Assembly (NCBI GenBank): GCA_900770215.1
Contig: CAAGJW010000077.1
Span: forward strand, 1-54,420
DNA length: 54,420 nt
Direction: 5' to 3'
Source of the DNA: Bacteroidales bacterium
GTDB taxonomy: Bacteria; Bacteroidota; Bacteroidia; Bacteroidales; Muribaculaceae
The position numbers were made by a program, and so were the translations under genes. The notes under the pieces are model-generated. The model made no database searches, was not told where the DNA came from, and saw only the letters and a program-made list of their open reading frames with translations. Position 1 is the first letter of the stretch; each line of letters begins with the position of its first letter. Shown here piece by piece: positions 1 through 8,722 of this stretch.

Positions 1-170
1 CGACTGCCAAAAGCAATGGGGAAAAGCCATGAATCGGGCGGGAAAAACCGTCCGGACGCCCGCTATAAAATAACCTTAATTTTGACAGGCCAAAACAATC
101 TTAAATGAAAGAGCCGTGGCGGTGACCATTGGCTGTGAGTAGAAGATTTCTGAAATCGAGCATCTTTTTG
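1..170. other. Left edge, possible 3' end of a cut-off gene
   Basis: No complete gene is visible. Two plus-strand frames stay open from the left edge: one stops with TAA at 71-73, the other with TGA at 106-108. Either could be the basic C-terminal tail of a gene starting outside the window. Neither tail is recognisable, so no product is proposed. Confidence 0.25.
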
Positions 171-178
171 TAACTTTG
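171..178 (+). promoter_or_regulatory. Bacteroidota -7 promoter box (TAACTTTG)
   Basis: TAACTTTG matches the Bacteroidota sigma-ABfr -7 consensus TAnnTTTG and lies 9 nt before the ATG at 188. The transcript would be nearly leaderless. A TTG in the same frame overlaps the box at 176 and is therefore not the likely start. Confidence 0.6.
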
Positions 179-187
179 CAATCAGAA

Positions 188-1111
188 ATGGGAAAGACAT
201 TGACCTACATATTGCTACTCCTTGCCCTGGCGAGCTGCGGCACTGGCATCGAGAGCACCACGGCTGTGAGCGAAAAGCAGGCGCGCAAGGAGCTTGAACA
301 GTACAAGGGCCCCAAGGTGGTGCCCTCGCTGCGACTTGAGCCCGACTCGGTGGCACACTGGCAAGCGGGCAAGCAGTTTTATGTGACCGACGACCAGGTG
401 CGTCTCCTCTTCACGCACAACGATGCCTACAACCCCGACACGCTGCACCTGGGGGGCCACGTGCTGAGCTATGCCGGCTACGACACCGGCAGCGTGCTCG
501 ACAACCGCCACGATGTGACGCTCAAGTTCAGCGACGGCAATCACACCTACGGCATAGCCACTGGCAAGACGATTGACGAGCTTCACAGCGACTACACGTT
601 GCCCTTCATGATCGACATGGATGTGGTGAGGCAAGTGTCGAGCCAGCTGGCTGGCCACGACTACTATATCAAGACCCGAATATGGTATGATGCCACGACC
701 GAGGAAATGATCGACGGGCGGCAATTCATCAAGGTGCACATCGACAGCGTGCTGCCTGGCAACAAAGTGTTGCCCTTGAAGATAGTGTTCACCGCCAGCG
801 ACAACCACCAGCAAGCCATGTTGTGGCTATCGACAGGCACAAGCGCAATGCACAGCCGCGACTTCGACAGCATGTTTGCCCGCCAAGACCTGCACTTGAG
901 CTATCCCTACATTTCCAGCGAAAACTGGCAGCGCATCGTTCACGGCCAGATTGCCCTTGAAATGACCAAGGAGGAGTGCCGGCTGGCTCTGGGCACCCCG
1001 AGCTCGATCAACCAGCTGCCCGACCAGACGGGGCTCAAGGAGTACTGGTACTACGACGGTGGCCGCTTCCTCTTTTTCCAAGACGGGATACTCAAGAAAT
1101 TCAGAAAATAG
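188..1111 (+). CDS. Putative lipoprotein with SmpA/BamE-like C-terminal segment
   Basis: A 307-residue protein counted from ATG 188. It has a lipoprotein signal: a hydrophobic run then LASC with the lipidated Cys at residue 17, so it is probably membrane-anchored and faces the periplasm or surface. The last ~50 residues (MTKEECRLALGTP, then a Trp/Tyr-rich hairpin and a short FxDGIL strand) resemble the repeat unit of SmpA/BamE-type small outer-membrane lipoproteins, but the ~230-residue middle is not recognised. The gene lies 31 nt upstream of the MBL-fold hydrolase on the same strand and probably shares its transcript. The lipoprotein call is firm; the function is unknown. Confidence 0.7.
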   Translation: MGKTLTYILLLLALASCGTGIESTTAVSEKQARKELEQYKGPKVVPSLRLEPDSVAHWQAGKQFYVTDDQVRLLFTHNDAYNPDTLHLGGHVLSYAGYDTGSVLDNRHDVTLKFSDGNHTYGIATGKTIDELHSDYTLPFMIDMDVVRQVSSQLAGHDYYIKTRIWYDATTEEMIDGRQFIKVHIDSVLPGNKVLPLKIVFTASDNHQQAMLWLSTGTSAMHSRDFDSMFARQDLHLSYPYISSENWQRIVHGQIALEMTKEECRLALGTPSSINQLPDQTGLKEYWYYDGGRFLFFQDGILKKFRK

Positions 1112-1142
1112 CAACTAAACTATATATAAACAAAACGACAAA

Positions 1143-1907
1143 ATGCTGGAAATCGAGTTTCTGGGCACAGGCACAAGCTGCGGCGTGCCGTCGATAGGCT
1201 GCCACTGCGCAGTGTGCCAGTCGACCGACCCGCGCGACAAGCGCCTGCGCACGTCGGCCATCGTGCGCTACAAGGGGAAGAAACTACTCATCGACTGCGG
1301 TCCCGACTTCAGACAGCAAGTGCTGCGCGCCTCCGACCAGGCCCTCGACGCCCTGCTGCTCACCCACATCCACTACGACCACGTGGCCGGCATCGACGAC
1401 CTGCGTCCCTACAGCTACAAGCACAATTTCCCGGTATATGCCCGCCAGGATGTGATCGACCGCCTGCACCTCACCATGCCCTATGCCTTCGGCACTCATC
1501 TGTATCCCGGCGTGCCCAAGCTTGAATTCAAGACCATCGACGACGACACTTTCATGATAGGCAACGTTGCCGTTGAGCCCATACCCGTGATGCACGACAA
1601 ACTGCGCATCACGGGCTTCCGCATCGGCCCGCTGGTCTACATCACCGACTGCAAGACACTGCCGCCCGCCCAGGTCGAGAAGCTGCACGGCACACCGCTA
1701 CTCGTGATCAACGCCCTGCGCTGGCACAAGCCTCACCACAGCCACCTGAGCATCGAGGAATCGCTCGCGCTCGTGCGGCGCATCAAGCCTGGCCGCACGC
1801 TCTTCATCCACATGAGCCACGAGGCCGGCTTCCACAGCGTCACCTGCCGGCAGCTGCCCCGCAATGTGGATTTGGCCTACGACACGCAGATTGTGCGCGT
1901 GCCTTAA
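1143..1907 (+). CDS. MBL-fold metallo-hydrolase (PhnP/RNase Z-like)
   Basis: A 254-residue metallo-beta-lactamase-fold hydrolase. The metal-binding motif HIHYDH sits at residues 75-80, followed by the AGIDDLR turn, with later metal-ligand candidates (VMHDK near 150, TDC near 170, HMSHE near 230). An N-terminal Cys cluster (C20, C22, C25) matches the extra zinc knuckle of PhnP-type phosphodiesterases. Bacteroidota encode one such protein of unsettled substrate, likely a cyclic phosphate or phosphodiester. It is cytoplasmic, with no signal peptide. It sits between the lipoprotein and mutS2 with short gaps (31 and 61 nt), so co-transcription is plausible. The family is clear; the substrate is not. 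Confidence 0.85.
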   Translation: MLEIEFLGTGTSCGVPSIGCHCAVCQSTDPRDKRLRTSAIVRYKGKKLLIDCGPDFRQQVLRASDQALDALLLTHIHYDHVAGIDDLRPYSYKHNFPVYARQDVIDRLHLTMPYAFGTHLYPGVPKLEFKTIDDDTFMIGNVAVEPIPVMHDKLRITGFRIGPLVYITDCKTLPPAQVEKLHGTPLLVINALRWHKPHHSHLSIEESLALVRRIKPGRTLFIHMSHEAGFHSVTCRQLPRNVDLAYDTQIVRVP

Positions 1908-1968
1908 AAGCCAGGCCAGTTTCACATCATCATTTTATACACACTCACGCAGAACACAAGCACGAAGC

Positions 1969-4440
1969 ATGATATATCCAAGCAATTTTGAGAACAAAAT
2001 AGGATTTGACGTGGTGCGCCACGAGATAGCCAAGCGCTGCATCAGCCCCATGGGAGTGGCCTGGTGCGAGAAGATGCAATTTTCTTCACGGCACGACGAG
2101 GTGAAGACCTGGCTCACACAAGTCAACGAGTTTGTGGGCATCATTGAGTCGAAACGCGAGTTCCCGCTCAACTATTTCTTCGACCTGCGCACCCCGCTCA
2201 AGAGCATCGCAGCGCCTGGCACATGGATCACAGCCGAACATCTCTACGACTTGCAGCGCTCGCTGGCCACCATAGCCGGCATCATCGCTTTTTTCAAGCC
2301 CGACGATGAAGGCCACAGGAGCTACCCGGCCCTGTCGCAGCTCACTGCCGGCATGCAGGCATTCCCGCAAATAGGTGCCGAGGCACAACGCGTGCTCGAC
2401 AAGTTTGGCAATATCAAGGATAATGCCTCGCCCCAGCTGGCCCAATTGCGGTCGACCTTGAACTCGACCACGGCCAGCATCAACGGCATCATGCGGCGCA
2501 TCATTGCCCGTGGCCGGCAAGAGGGCGTGCTCGACAACGACACATCGCCCTCGATGCGTGACGGCCGCCTGGTACTGCCCGTCTCGCCCATGAACAAGCG
2601 CAAGGTGCACGGCATCGTGCACGATGAGAGCGCCAGTGGCAAGACCGTGTTTATCGAGCCCGAAGAAATCGTCGAGGCCAACAACCGCATTCGCGAGACC
2701 GAGGCCGAAATACAGCGCGAGATCGTGCGCATTCTCACCGCCGTGACCGACCTCATAAGGCCTCACATCGAGGAGTTGCTGAGCACCTATTCCACACTGG
2801 GCCTCATCGACTTCATCCGCGCCAAGGCTGCCTTTGCCCGCGATGTCGACGCCCACATGCCACATATCGAAGACGGCCCCATGGCTGAGTGGTACCATGC
2901 CCAGCATCCTGCACTCTACCTCGCGCTCAAGGAGCAGGGCAAGGCTGTAGTGCCACTCAACATCGAGCTCAACAAGAAAAACCGCATCATCATCATTTCG
3001 GGGCCCAATGCCGGCGGCAAGAGTGTGTGCCTCAAGACAGTGGGCATCGTGCAGTACATGATGCAATGCGGCGTGCTGCCCACCCTCTACGACAACAGCC
3101 ACATGGGCATCTTCAAGAGCATCTTTATCGACATAGGCGACCAGCAGTCGATCGAAGACGACCTAAGCACCTACAGCAGTCACCTGCACAACATGAAGAC
3201 CTTCTTGCAGCGCGGCGACAGCCACACGATGATGCTCATCGACGAGTTTGGCAGCGGCACCGAGCCACACATTGGGGCAGCAATTGCCCAGGCCATACTT
3301 GAACAGCTCAACATCAAGCAGCTCTACGGTGTGATCACTACCCATTACCAAAACCTCAAGCACTTTGCCGAAGAGACCGAGGGCCTGATCAACGGCGCCA
3401 TGCTCTACGACCGACAGCGCATGCAACCCTTGTTCCAGCTCTCGATAGGCTATCCTGGCAGTTCCTTTGCCATCGAGATAGCACGCAAAATCGGGCTGCC
3501 GCAGCAAGTCATCGACAAGGCCTCACAACTGGTGGGCAGCGACTACATCAACATGGACAAGTATCTGCTCGACATCGTGCGTGACCGCCGATATTGGGAA
3601 AACAAGCGCTACGACGTGCATCAGAAGGAGAAACGTCTCGACAAGATCGCCGCCGACTACAACGAGCGCCTTGAGAAAATCGCCCAAGAGCACAAGCTCA
3701 TCATCAAAGAAGCCAAAAACGAAGCGCAGCAACTGCTCAAGCAGAGCAATGCCGAGATTGAGAAAACCATAAGGCAAATCAAGGAAATGCAGGCCGAAAA
3801 AGAAAAGACCCGCGAGGTGCGCCAGCATCTCGACGAGTTCAAGCAGCGCTTGCAGCAAGCCGATGAGGGCCCCGGCACCGAGGAAATGCGCAAGCTGCAG
3901 CCCAAGCGCTTGCCACAGCGCCAGCAGCAATCACGCAAACCTGCCGAAAAGAGCAACAAAACAGGAAGCAGCGACCGCCCGCTGGCCGTGGGCGACAACG
4001 TGCAGCTCAAGGGCTCGACCACCGTGGGCACCGTGATGAGCCTCGAGGGGAAAAGCGCCACCGTGGCCTTTGGCAACATCAAGACGCGCGTCGAGACCAA
4101 GCGCTTGGAGCGCACCTTGCGCCAGCCTGCAAAGTCGGCAACCAAGCCCTCTGTGAGCAAGGCAACAAGCGACGAGATGCGCAGCCGCCAGCTCAACTTC
4201 ACGCCCGACATCGACGTGCGCGGCATGCGCGGCGATGAGGCTGTGCAGGCCATCACCTACTTCATCGACGATGCCATTCAGTTCAATGCCAAGCGTGTGC
4301 GCATCCTGCATGGCACAGGCACGGGCATACTGCGCACGCTCATTCGCCAGTATCTCAACACCGTGCCCGGCGTGAAGAGGTATCACGACGAGGACGTGCG
4401 CCTGGGGGGCGCCGGCATCACTGTGGTCGACCTGGAATAG
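1969..4440 (+). CDS. mutS2: Endonuclease MutS2 (MutS-like ATPase with Smr domain)
   Basis: An 823-residue protein from ATG 1969 (MIYPSNFENK). The open frame continues further upstream into the hydrolase gene, but this start gives the normal MutS2 N-terminus. Order: N-terminal core and lever region; ABC-type ATPase with Walker A GPNAGGKS near residue 345 and Walker B LIDEFGSGTEP near 425; a long charged coiled coil (~520-640) rich in Lys, Glu and Gln; a KOW-like strand region; and a C-terminal Smr nuclease domain (DIDVRGMRGDEA, then ILHGTGTGIL). MutS2 lacks the mismatch-recognition domain of MutS; in other bacteria it suppresses recombination or rescues collided ribosomes. Length and domain order are typical. 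It converges with the minus-strand gene ending at 4463. Confidence 0.95.
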   Translation: MIYPSNFENKIGFDVVRHEIAKRCISPMGVAWCEKMQFSSRHDEVKTWLTQVNEFVGIIESKREFPLNYFFDLRTPLKSIAAPGTWITAEHLYDLQRSLATIAGIIAFFKPDDEGHRSYPALSQLTAGMQAFPQIGAEAQRVLDKFGNIKDNASPQLAQLRSTLNSTTASINGIMRRIIARGRQEGVLDNDTSPSMRDGRLVLPVSPMNKRKVHGIVHDESASGKTVFIEPEEIVEANNRIRETEAEIQREIVRILTAVTDLIRPHIEELLSTYSTLGLIDFIRAKAAFARDVDAHMPHIEDGPMAEWYHAQHPALYLALKEQGKAVVPLNIELNKKNRIIIISGPNAGGKSVCLKTVGIVQYMMQCGVLPTLYDNSHMGIFKSIFIDIGDQQSIEDDLSTYSSHLHNMKTFLQRGDSHTMMLIDEFGSGTEPHIGAAIAQAILEQLNIKQLYGVITTHYQNLKHFAEETEGLINGAMLYDRQRMQPLFQLSIGYPGSSFAIEIARKIGLPQQVIDKASQLVGSDYINMDKYLLDIVRDRRYWENKRYDVHQKEKRLDKIAADYNERLEKIAQEHKLIIKEAKNEAQQLLKQSNAEIEKTIRQIKEMQAEKEKTREVRQHLDEFKQRLQQADEGPGTEEMRKLQPKRLPQRQQQSRKPAEKSNKTGSSDRPLAVGDNVQLKGSTTVGTVMSLEGKSATVAFGNIKTRVETKRLERTLRQPAKSATKPSVSKATSDEMRSRQLNFTPDIDVRGMRGDEAVQAITYFIDDAIQFNAKRVRILHGTGTGILRTLIRQYLNTVPGVKRYHDEDVRLGGAGITVVDLE

Positions 4441-4462
4441 TCGCCTAACTGTGGGAAGCGTG

Positions 4463-4864
4463 CTACTTCAAGGCAGCCATGGCTTCGAGCGTGGCCTTGT
4501 TGATAGCAGCGTCAACAGCCTTCTTGCAGCCATACTTGGCCTGCTTGGCATTGATGTGCAATCCCACCTGGCGCTGCAGCGTGTCGATTTGCTTCTTCTG
4601 AGCGGCAGTGAGATCGCTGTAGTACTTGTTCATGGGCAGATAACTCTTGATATAGGTATACACAGCCTTACTCAGTGCATCGGCCGAATTGGCAGCCTTG
4701 ACATTGTCAATTGCCTTCACCAGGGCCGACTTCATCAAGTTGAACCCTTCCACACTGGCAATATACTGAGTGCTCACATTATGACGGGGAGCCGAAATAG
4801 ACTGAGCCACTACTGGGGCAGCAAGGCAAGCTGCACCTGCGAGGGCGAGAATCAATTTTTTCAT
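4463..4864 (-). CDS. Small exported protein of unknown function
   Basis: A 133-residue protein from ATG 4864 (MKKLILALAG), with a classical signal peptide likely cleaved after VVAQ. An in-frame ATG at 4873 would add three residues. The mature part is helical and rich in Ala, Lys and Asn, with no recognisable domain and a single Cys near the C-terminus. Its own promoter-like box (TATCTTTG at 4889-4896) lies just upstream, so it can be expressed apart from the LUD-domain gene 79 nt away. It is probably periplasmic. Not recognised beyond that. Confidence 0.65.
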   Translation of the reverse strand: MKKLILALAGAACLAAPVVAQSISAPRHNVSTQYIASVEGFNLMKSALVKAIDNVKAANSADALSKAVYTYIKSYLPMNKYYSDLTAAQKKQIDTLQRQVGLHINAKQAKYGCKKAVDAAINKATLEAMAALK

Positions 4865-4888
4865 TTCAATCATTTGCTTAAACCAGGG

Positions 4889-4896
4889 CAAAGATA
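4889..4896 (-). promoter_or_regulatory. Bacteroidota -7 promoter box (TATCTTTG)
   Basis: On the minus strand TATCTTTG precedes the start of the small exported protein by about 25 nt and fits the TAnnTTTG consensus. Confidence 0.5.
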
Positions 4897-4943
4897 CTAC
4901 TAAATTCTGCATCAGGCAACACGATCCCTCGCGTTTACTGGCA

Positions 4944-5588
4944 TCAAAAGCCCCACGGCTGGTTCACCAGAACGACGATGTGGCGCCCCGCCGGGTAGGA
5001 ATTGCGCATGAAATGCACATAGTTGCATATGCAGTGCTCGGCATTGCAATTGTGACACGCCCCGTCGCTTGTGCAAGGCGTGTCGAGTTGCATGCGTGCT
5101 GCATTGATAGGTGCTGCAGTGCCGCGGGCACGTGCCAGGGCAGCCTCGACACTGGGGGCCACCTTGTTCATGCCCACCACCATGATCACATGCTTTGGCC
5201 CCCACGTGATTGCTGCCACGCGGTTGCCGTTGCCGTCGACATTCACAATCACACCGTCCTCGCTCATGGCGTTGACCGAGGTGAGATAGAAATCGCAGTC
5301 GAAGGCCTTGAGATAGCACTGGCGTTTCTCCTCAGCATTGCTCGCCTCGTCGCGGTCATAGACCGTGTAGTTGCCCGAGTGCTTCACTGCCTGAGTCAGG
5401 CCCATGTCGCGCACGGTCATCGACCCGCCCCAGGTCACACTGCTGCCAGGTGGCATGAGCTGCAACACCCTGGCAATGGCTTCGCCAGCATCTTGGCAAA
5501 AATAACTTTCAAAATGACGTCGTGCCAAGTTCTTCATTATCTTCTTGACCAGAAGCTGATTTCTTATTTCGATAGGTGTCATAGTCAT
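4944..5588 (-). CDS. LUD-domain protein (LutC-like lactate-utilisation family)
   Basis: A 214-residue cytoplasmic protein of the LUD superfamily. Conserved features include VTWGGSMT near residue 52, the segment DFYLTSVNAMSEDG near 100, and a C-terminal Cys-rich stretch (CTSDGACHNCNAEHCIC) typical of the standalone DUF1121-type members. Relatives include LutC of the L-lactate oxidation complex, but solitary copies such as this have no lutA or lutB beside them and their role is unknown. It starts at ATG 5588; a second ATG two codons in is equally possible. It lies 25 nt downstream of a mini-lipoprotein gene on the same strand, so the two are probably co-transcribed. Confidence 0.85.
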   Translation of the reverse strand: MTMTPIEIRNQLLVKKIMKNLARRHFESYFCQDAGEAIARVLQLMPPGSSVTWGGSMTVRDMGLTQAVKHSGNYTVYDRDEASNAEEKRQCYLKAFDCDFYLTSVNAMSEDGVIVNVDGNGNRVAAITWGPKHVIMVVGMNKVAPSVEAALARARGTAAPINAARMQLDTPCTSDGACHNCNAEHCICNYVHFMRNSYPAGRHIVVLVNQPWGF

Positions 5589-5613
5589 ATAAAAATCAAT
5601 TGTCTACACACGC

Positions 5614-5784
5614 TCACTCGTGCCACTGGTCGTCGTTGTCGATCTCGCTGTTGAGCATGCGCATCTCTTGCTGCGCATCGTCGTCGAAGTCGAAATCGCC
5701 GTCCTCATAGATCACAGCACGAGAGCAGGCACCAAACACGCCCGTCGCAGCAAGCAGCAGCAACGACAGGGCAAAATATTTCAT
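5614..5784 (-). CDS. Mini-lipoprotein with acidic tail
   Basis: A 56-residue protein from ATG 5784; an upstream in-frame GTG at 5796 would overlap the predicted transcription start. The signal sequence ends in VFGAC, a plausible lipobox, followed by a short, strongly acidic tail (DGDFDFDDDAQQ). No domain is recognisable. It is the first gene of a likely two-gene unit with the LUD-domain gene. Short lipoproteins of this kind are common in Bacteroidales and poorly characterised. The ORF is small but has a promoter box directly upstream and a credible export signal. Confidence 0.55.
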   Translation of the reverse strand: MKYFALSLLLLAATGVFGACSRAVIYEDGDFDFDDDAQQEMRMLNSEIDNDDQWHE

Positions 5785-5801
5785 CACCTTTTTCACAAAG
5801 G

Positions 5802-5809
5802 CAAATATA
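5802..5809 (-). promoter_or_regulatory. Bacteroidota -7 promoter box (TATATTTG)
   Basis: On the minus strand TATATTTG precedes the mini-lipoprotein ATG (5784) by 17 nt. This favours the ATG over the GTG at 5796 as the start. Confidence 0.55.
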
Positions 5810-5952
5810 GGTGATTTTATTTGAAAAATAGCATTGAAAAAGCTAAAATAACGATTTCAAACGGACATCCCGAGACATAGCACGCGTGTAACCATGCCAA
5901 TGTAGTAAATCTTAAATCTTGTTTAATTTTTTGTAGTGCGCCCGTCAAGCAC

Positions 5953-5960
5953 TATCTTTG
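5953..5960 (+). promoter_or_regulatory. dxr promoter -7 box (TATCTTTG)
   Basis: TATCTTTG lies 21 nt before the GTG start of dxr, with a T-rich stretch containing TTTTTTG about 20 nt further upstream in the -33 position. It fits the Bacteroidota promoter pattern. Confidence 0.65.
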
Positions 5961-5981
5961 TGAGTTATAAAACAACAATAG

Positions 5982-7136
5982 GTGAAACCAATCAAAAATA
6001 TCGCCATACTGGGGAGCACGGGCTCGATAGGCCGACAGACGCTCGACATCGTAGCCGAATATCCCCACTTGTTCAAAGCCTGGCTCCTGGTAGCCAACAA
6101 TAGCGCCGACTTGCTCATCGAGCAAGCCTTGAAATTCAAGCCTCACACTGTGGTCATTGCCAACGAGGCCCTCTATGACAAGGTAAAAGAGGCCTTAGCC
6201 CCTGGTGGCATCGAGGTCATGGCTGGCAGCAAGGCCATTGCCCGGGCTGCAGCAGCGCCGCCAGTCGACATCGTGGTCACAGCCATGGTGGGCTACAGCG
6301 GTCTTGAGCCCACCATCAAAGCCATCGAGGCCGGCAAAGACATTGCCCTGGCCAACAAAGAGACACTCGTGGTGGCTGGCGATCTCATCACACAGCTTGT
6401 GGCCCAGTCTCAATCACAGCTCTATCCCGTCGACTCAGAGCACGGGGCTTTTTATCAGTGTCTTGTGGGCGAGCAGCGTGACACAGTGAGCAAGCTCATA
6501 CTCACAGCCTCGGGAGGGCCTTTTCGCACCTGGCCGCGAGAGCGCCTGGCCACTGCCACTGTGCAAGACGCTCTCAACCATCCCAACTGGAGCATGGGCA
6601 GCAAGATCACTATCGACAGTGCCACAATGATGAACAAAGGCTTTGAAATGATCGAGGCCAAGTGGCTCTATGGCGTGTCGCAGCACGACATCGAGATTGT
6701 GGTGCATCCGCAGTCGATTGTGCACTCGATGGTCGAGTTTGTCGACGGCAGCATCAAGGCCCAGCTGGGCTTGCCCGACATGCACTTGCCCATACGCTAC
6801 GCGCTGGGGCTGCCTGGCCGGTTGCCCAGCACATGCCGCAAGATGACCGTCGACGACTATTGCACGCTCACCTTTGAGCGACCCGACTTTGAGAAGTTTC
6901 CGCTGCTCGCCACAGCCTACCGGGCTGCCGACCGCGCCGGCAATGTGCCCTGCGTGATGAATGCGGCCAACGAGATAGCCGTGGCCCAATTTTTGCAAGG
7001 CAACATCAAGTTCAACAACATTTACAACATAATTGAGAAGACGATGGCGTGGGCGCCCTATATCGAGCATCCCACCTACGACGACTATGTGGCCACCAAC
7101 GCCGAGGCCCGTCGCTATGCATCGACACTGATTTAA
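5982..7136 (+). CDS. dxr: 1-deoxy-D-xylulose-5-phosphate reductoisomerase
   Basis: A 384-residue DXP reductoisomerase, the first committed enzyme of the MEP isoprenoid pathway; it uses NADPH and a divalent metal. Visible features: the NADPH-binding LGSTGSIGRQTLD near residues 9-21; the active-site region VDSEHGAFYQCL near 150; the substrate loop (SMGSKITIDSATMMNKG) near 205-222; and the C-terminal helical domain. The start is GTG at 5982, giving MKPIKNIAILG, the expected N-terminus; no upstream ATG keeps the frame. It is followed 25 nt later by rseP, a common Bacteroidota arrangement, and is preceded by its own promoter. Confidence 0.97.
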   Translation: MKPIKNIAILGSTGSIGRQTLDIVAEYPHLFKAWLLVANNSADLLIEQALKFKPHTVVIANEALYDKVKEALAPGGIEVMAGSKAIARAAAAPPVDIVVTAMVGYSGLEPTIKAIEAGKDIALANKETLVVAGDLITQLVAQSQSQLYPVDSEHGAFYQCLVGEQRDTVSKLILTASGGPFRTWPRERLATATVQDALNHPNWSMGSKITIDSATMMNKGFEMIEAKWLYGVSQHDIEIVVHPQSIVHSMVEFVDGSIKAQLGLPDMHLPIRYALGLPGRLPSTCRKMTVDDYCTLTFERPDFEKFPLLATAYRAADRAGNVPCVMNAANEIAVAQFLQGNIKFNNIYNIIEKTMAWAPYIEHPTYDDYVATNAEARRYASTLI

Positions 7137-7161
7137 AAATAGCACTTTATATCGAAATTTA

Positions 7162-8673
7162 ATGGATTTATTACTCAGCACCAACTTTCTTCACAACCTC
7201 ATCAACACTTTCGGGAGCCAGACGTTCTGGATCAAGGCATTTGAGCTGGTACTCTCACTGAGCATCCTGGTATTTATTCACGAGCTGGGACACTACATGT
7301 GGGCACGCATCTTCGGCATCAAGGTCAACAAGTTCTACCTCTTTTTCAACCCCTCGCTCACGCTGTGGAAGTGGAAGCCCAAAGACCATAAGCACGCTTT
7401 CATGGTGAAGGGCAGCAACGAGAAAATCACCGACGACGAGGGCAACGAGTATGAAGACGAGGCCGAGAAAGAAGACGCCATGCTGCCCGCCGACTACGAG
7501 CCCACATGGCGCGACACCGAGTATGGCCTGGGCTGGCTGCCGCTGGGCGGTTATTGCGCCATCGACGGCATGGTCGACGAGACACAGAGTGCCGAGAAAC
7601 TGAAACGCCCAGCCAAGAACTTCGAGTTCAGGTCGAAGGCGGCGTGGAAGCGGCTCCTGGTGATGATAGGCGGTGTGCTCAACAACTTCTTGCTGGCGCT
7701 GTTCATCTATGCCGGCATTGTGCTGGCCTATGGCGAGCAGTTCATCCCCATGCAAAATGCTAGCGCGGGCTACGAGTTCAGCCCGAGTGCCCACAAGATA
7801 GGATTTGTCGACGGCGACATTCCACTGAGCGCCGACGGCAAGAAACTTGAGTTTCTCGATGGCAAAGCCATGCAGGCCATGGTAGAAGCCAAGCAAGTGC
7901 AAGTGCTGCGCAACGACAAAGACACCATCACCATCAATATCCCCGACAAGTATCTCTTCACGGTAAACAAGGAAATGGAAGACGGCCGCAACTTCATCAT
8001 GCTGCGCACTCCCGTAGTCGTCGACAAAACCATGCCCAACATGGGCGCCGAAAAAGCGCACCTGAGGCACGGCGATCACTTGATTGCCGTGAATGGCGTG
8101 GCCACTCCGTCGTTCAACCAGTTTACTGCCCAGCTGCTGACATGCAAGGGCAAGACTGTGCCACTCACTGTGGTGCGCAACGCCGACACCCTCACCGTAG
8201 ATGCCGCAGTCGACAATGCAGGCAAACTGGGCTTCCAGCTTGCCAATCCCATAGCATTCTACAAGACCATCACCAAGCACTACAACATTGTTGAGTGTGT
8301 GCCTCGCGGCATCAAGCTGGGTGTGGACCAGATGGTGAGCTACGTGAAGTCGCTGCGGCTCATCTTCACCAAGGAAGGCGCCCAGTCGCTGGGCAGCTTC
8401 GGCGCCATAGGCAACCTCTTCCCCGAGAAATGGGACTGGCAATACTTCTGGAGCATAACGGCCTTCTTGAGCATCATTCTGGCCGTGATGAACATTCTGC
8501 CCATTCCTATCCTCGATGGCGGCTATGTGCTGTTTTTACTTGTGGAGATCATCTTCCGCAAGAAGCCGAGCATGAAATTTATGAACGTTGCATTGCGCAT
8601 AGGGCTGTGGTTCATCATCCTGCTCATGGTCTACGCCATAGGCAACGACGTGTACCGCTTTCTCATCAAGTAG
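7162..8673 (+). CDS. rseP: RIP zinc metalloprotease RseP (site-2 protease family)
   Basis: A 503-residue intramembrane zinc protease. The catalytic HELGH lies at residues 40-44 in the first membrane helix, and the third metal ligand is in PILDGGYV near residue 450 in a C-terminal helix; two PDZ-like regions lie between. After the first helix there is a ~60-residue acidic insertion (DDEGNEYEDEAEKEDAM), a feature of Bacteroidota RseP not found in E. coli RseP. The family cleaves anti-sigma factors and leftover signal peptides in the inner membrane. It is downstream of dxr by 25 nt and likely co-transcribed. Confidence 0.95.
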   Translation: MDLLLSTNFLHNLINTFGSQTFWIKAFELVLSLSILVFIHELGHYMWARIFGIKVNKFYLFFNPSLTLWKWKPKDHKHAFMVKGSNEKITDDEGNEYEDEAEKEDAMLPADYEPTWRDTEYGLGWLPLGGYCAIDGMVDETQSAEKLKRPAKNFEFRSKAAWKRLLVMIGGVLNNFLLALFIYAGIVLAYGEQFIPMQNASAGYEFSPSAHKIGFVDGDIPLSADGKKLEFLDGKAMQAMVEAKQVQVLRNDKDTITINIPDKYLFTVNKEMEDGRNFIMLRTPVVVDKTMPNMGAEKAHLRHGDHLIAVNGVATPSFNQFTAQLLTCKGKTVPLTVVRNADTLTVDAAVDNAGKLGFQLANPIAFYKTITKHYNIVECVPRGIKLGVDQMVSYVKSLRLIFTKEGAQSLGSFGAIGNLFPEKWDWQYFWSITAFLSIILAVMNILPIPILDGGYVLFLLVEIIFRKKPSMKFMNVALRIGLWFIILLMVYAIGNDVYRFLIK

Positions 8674-8722
8674 TCTCAACGATGTGCCATGTTTTAAGAC
8701 TGTAGTGTAATTTCTAAGCGAG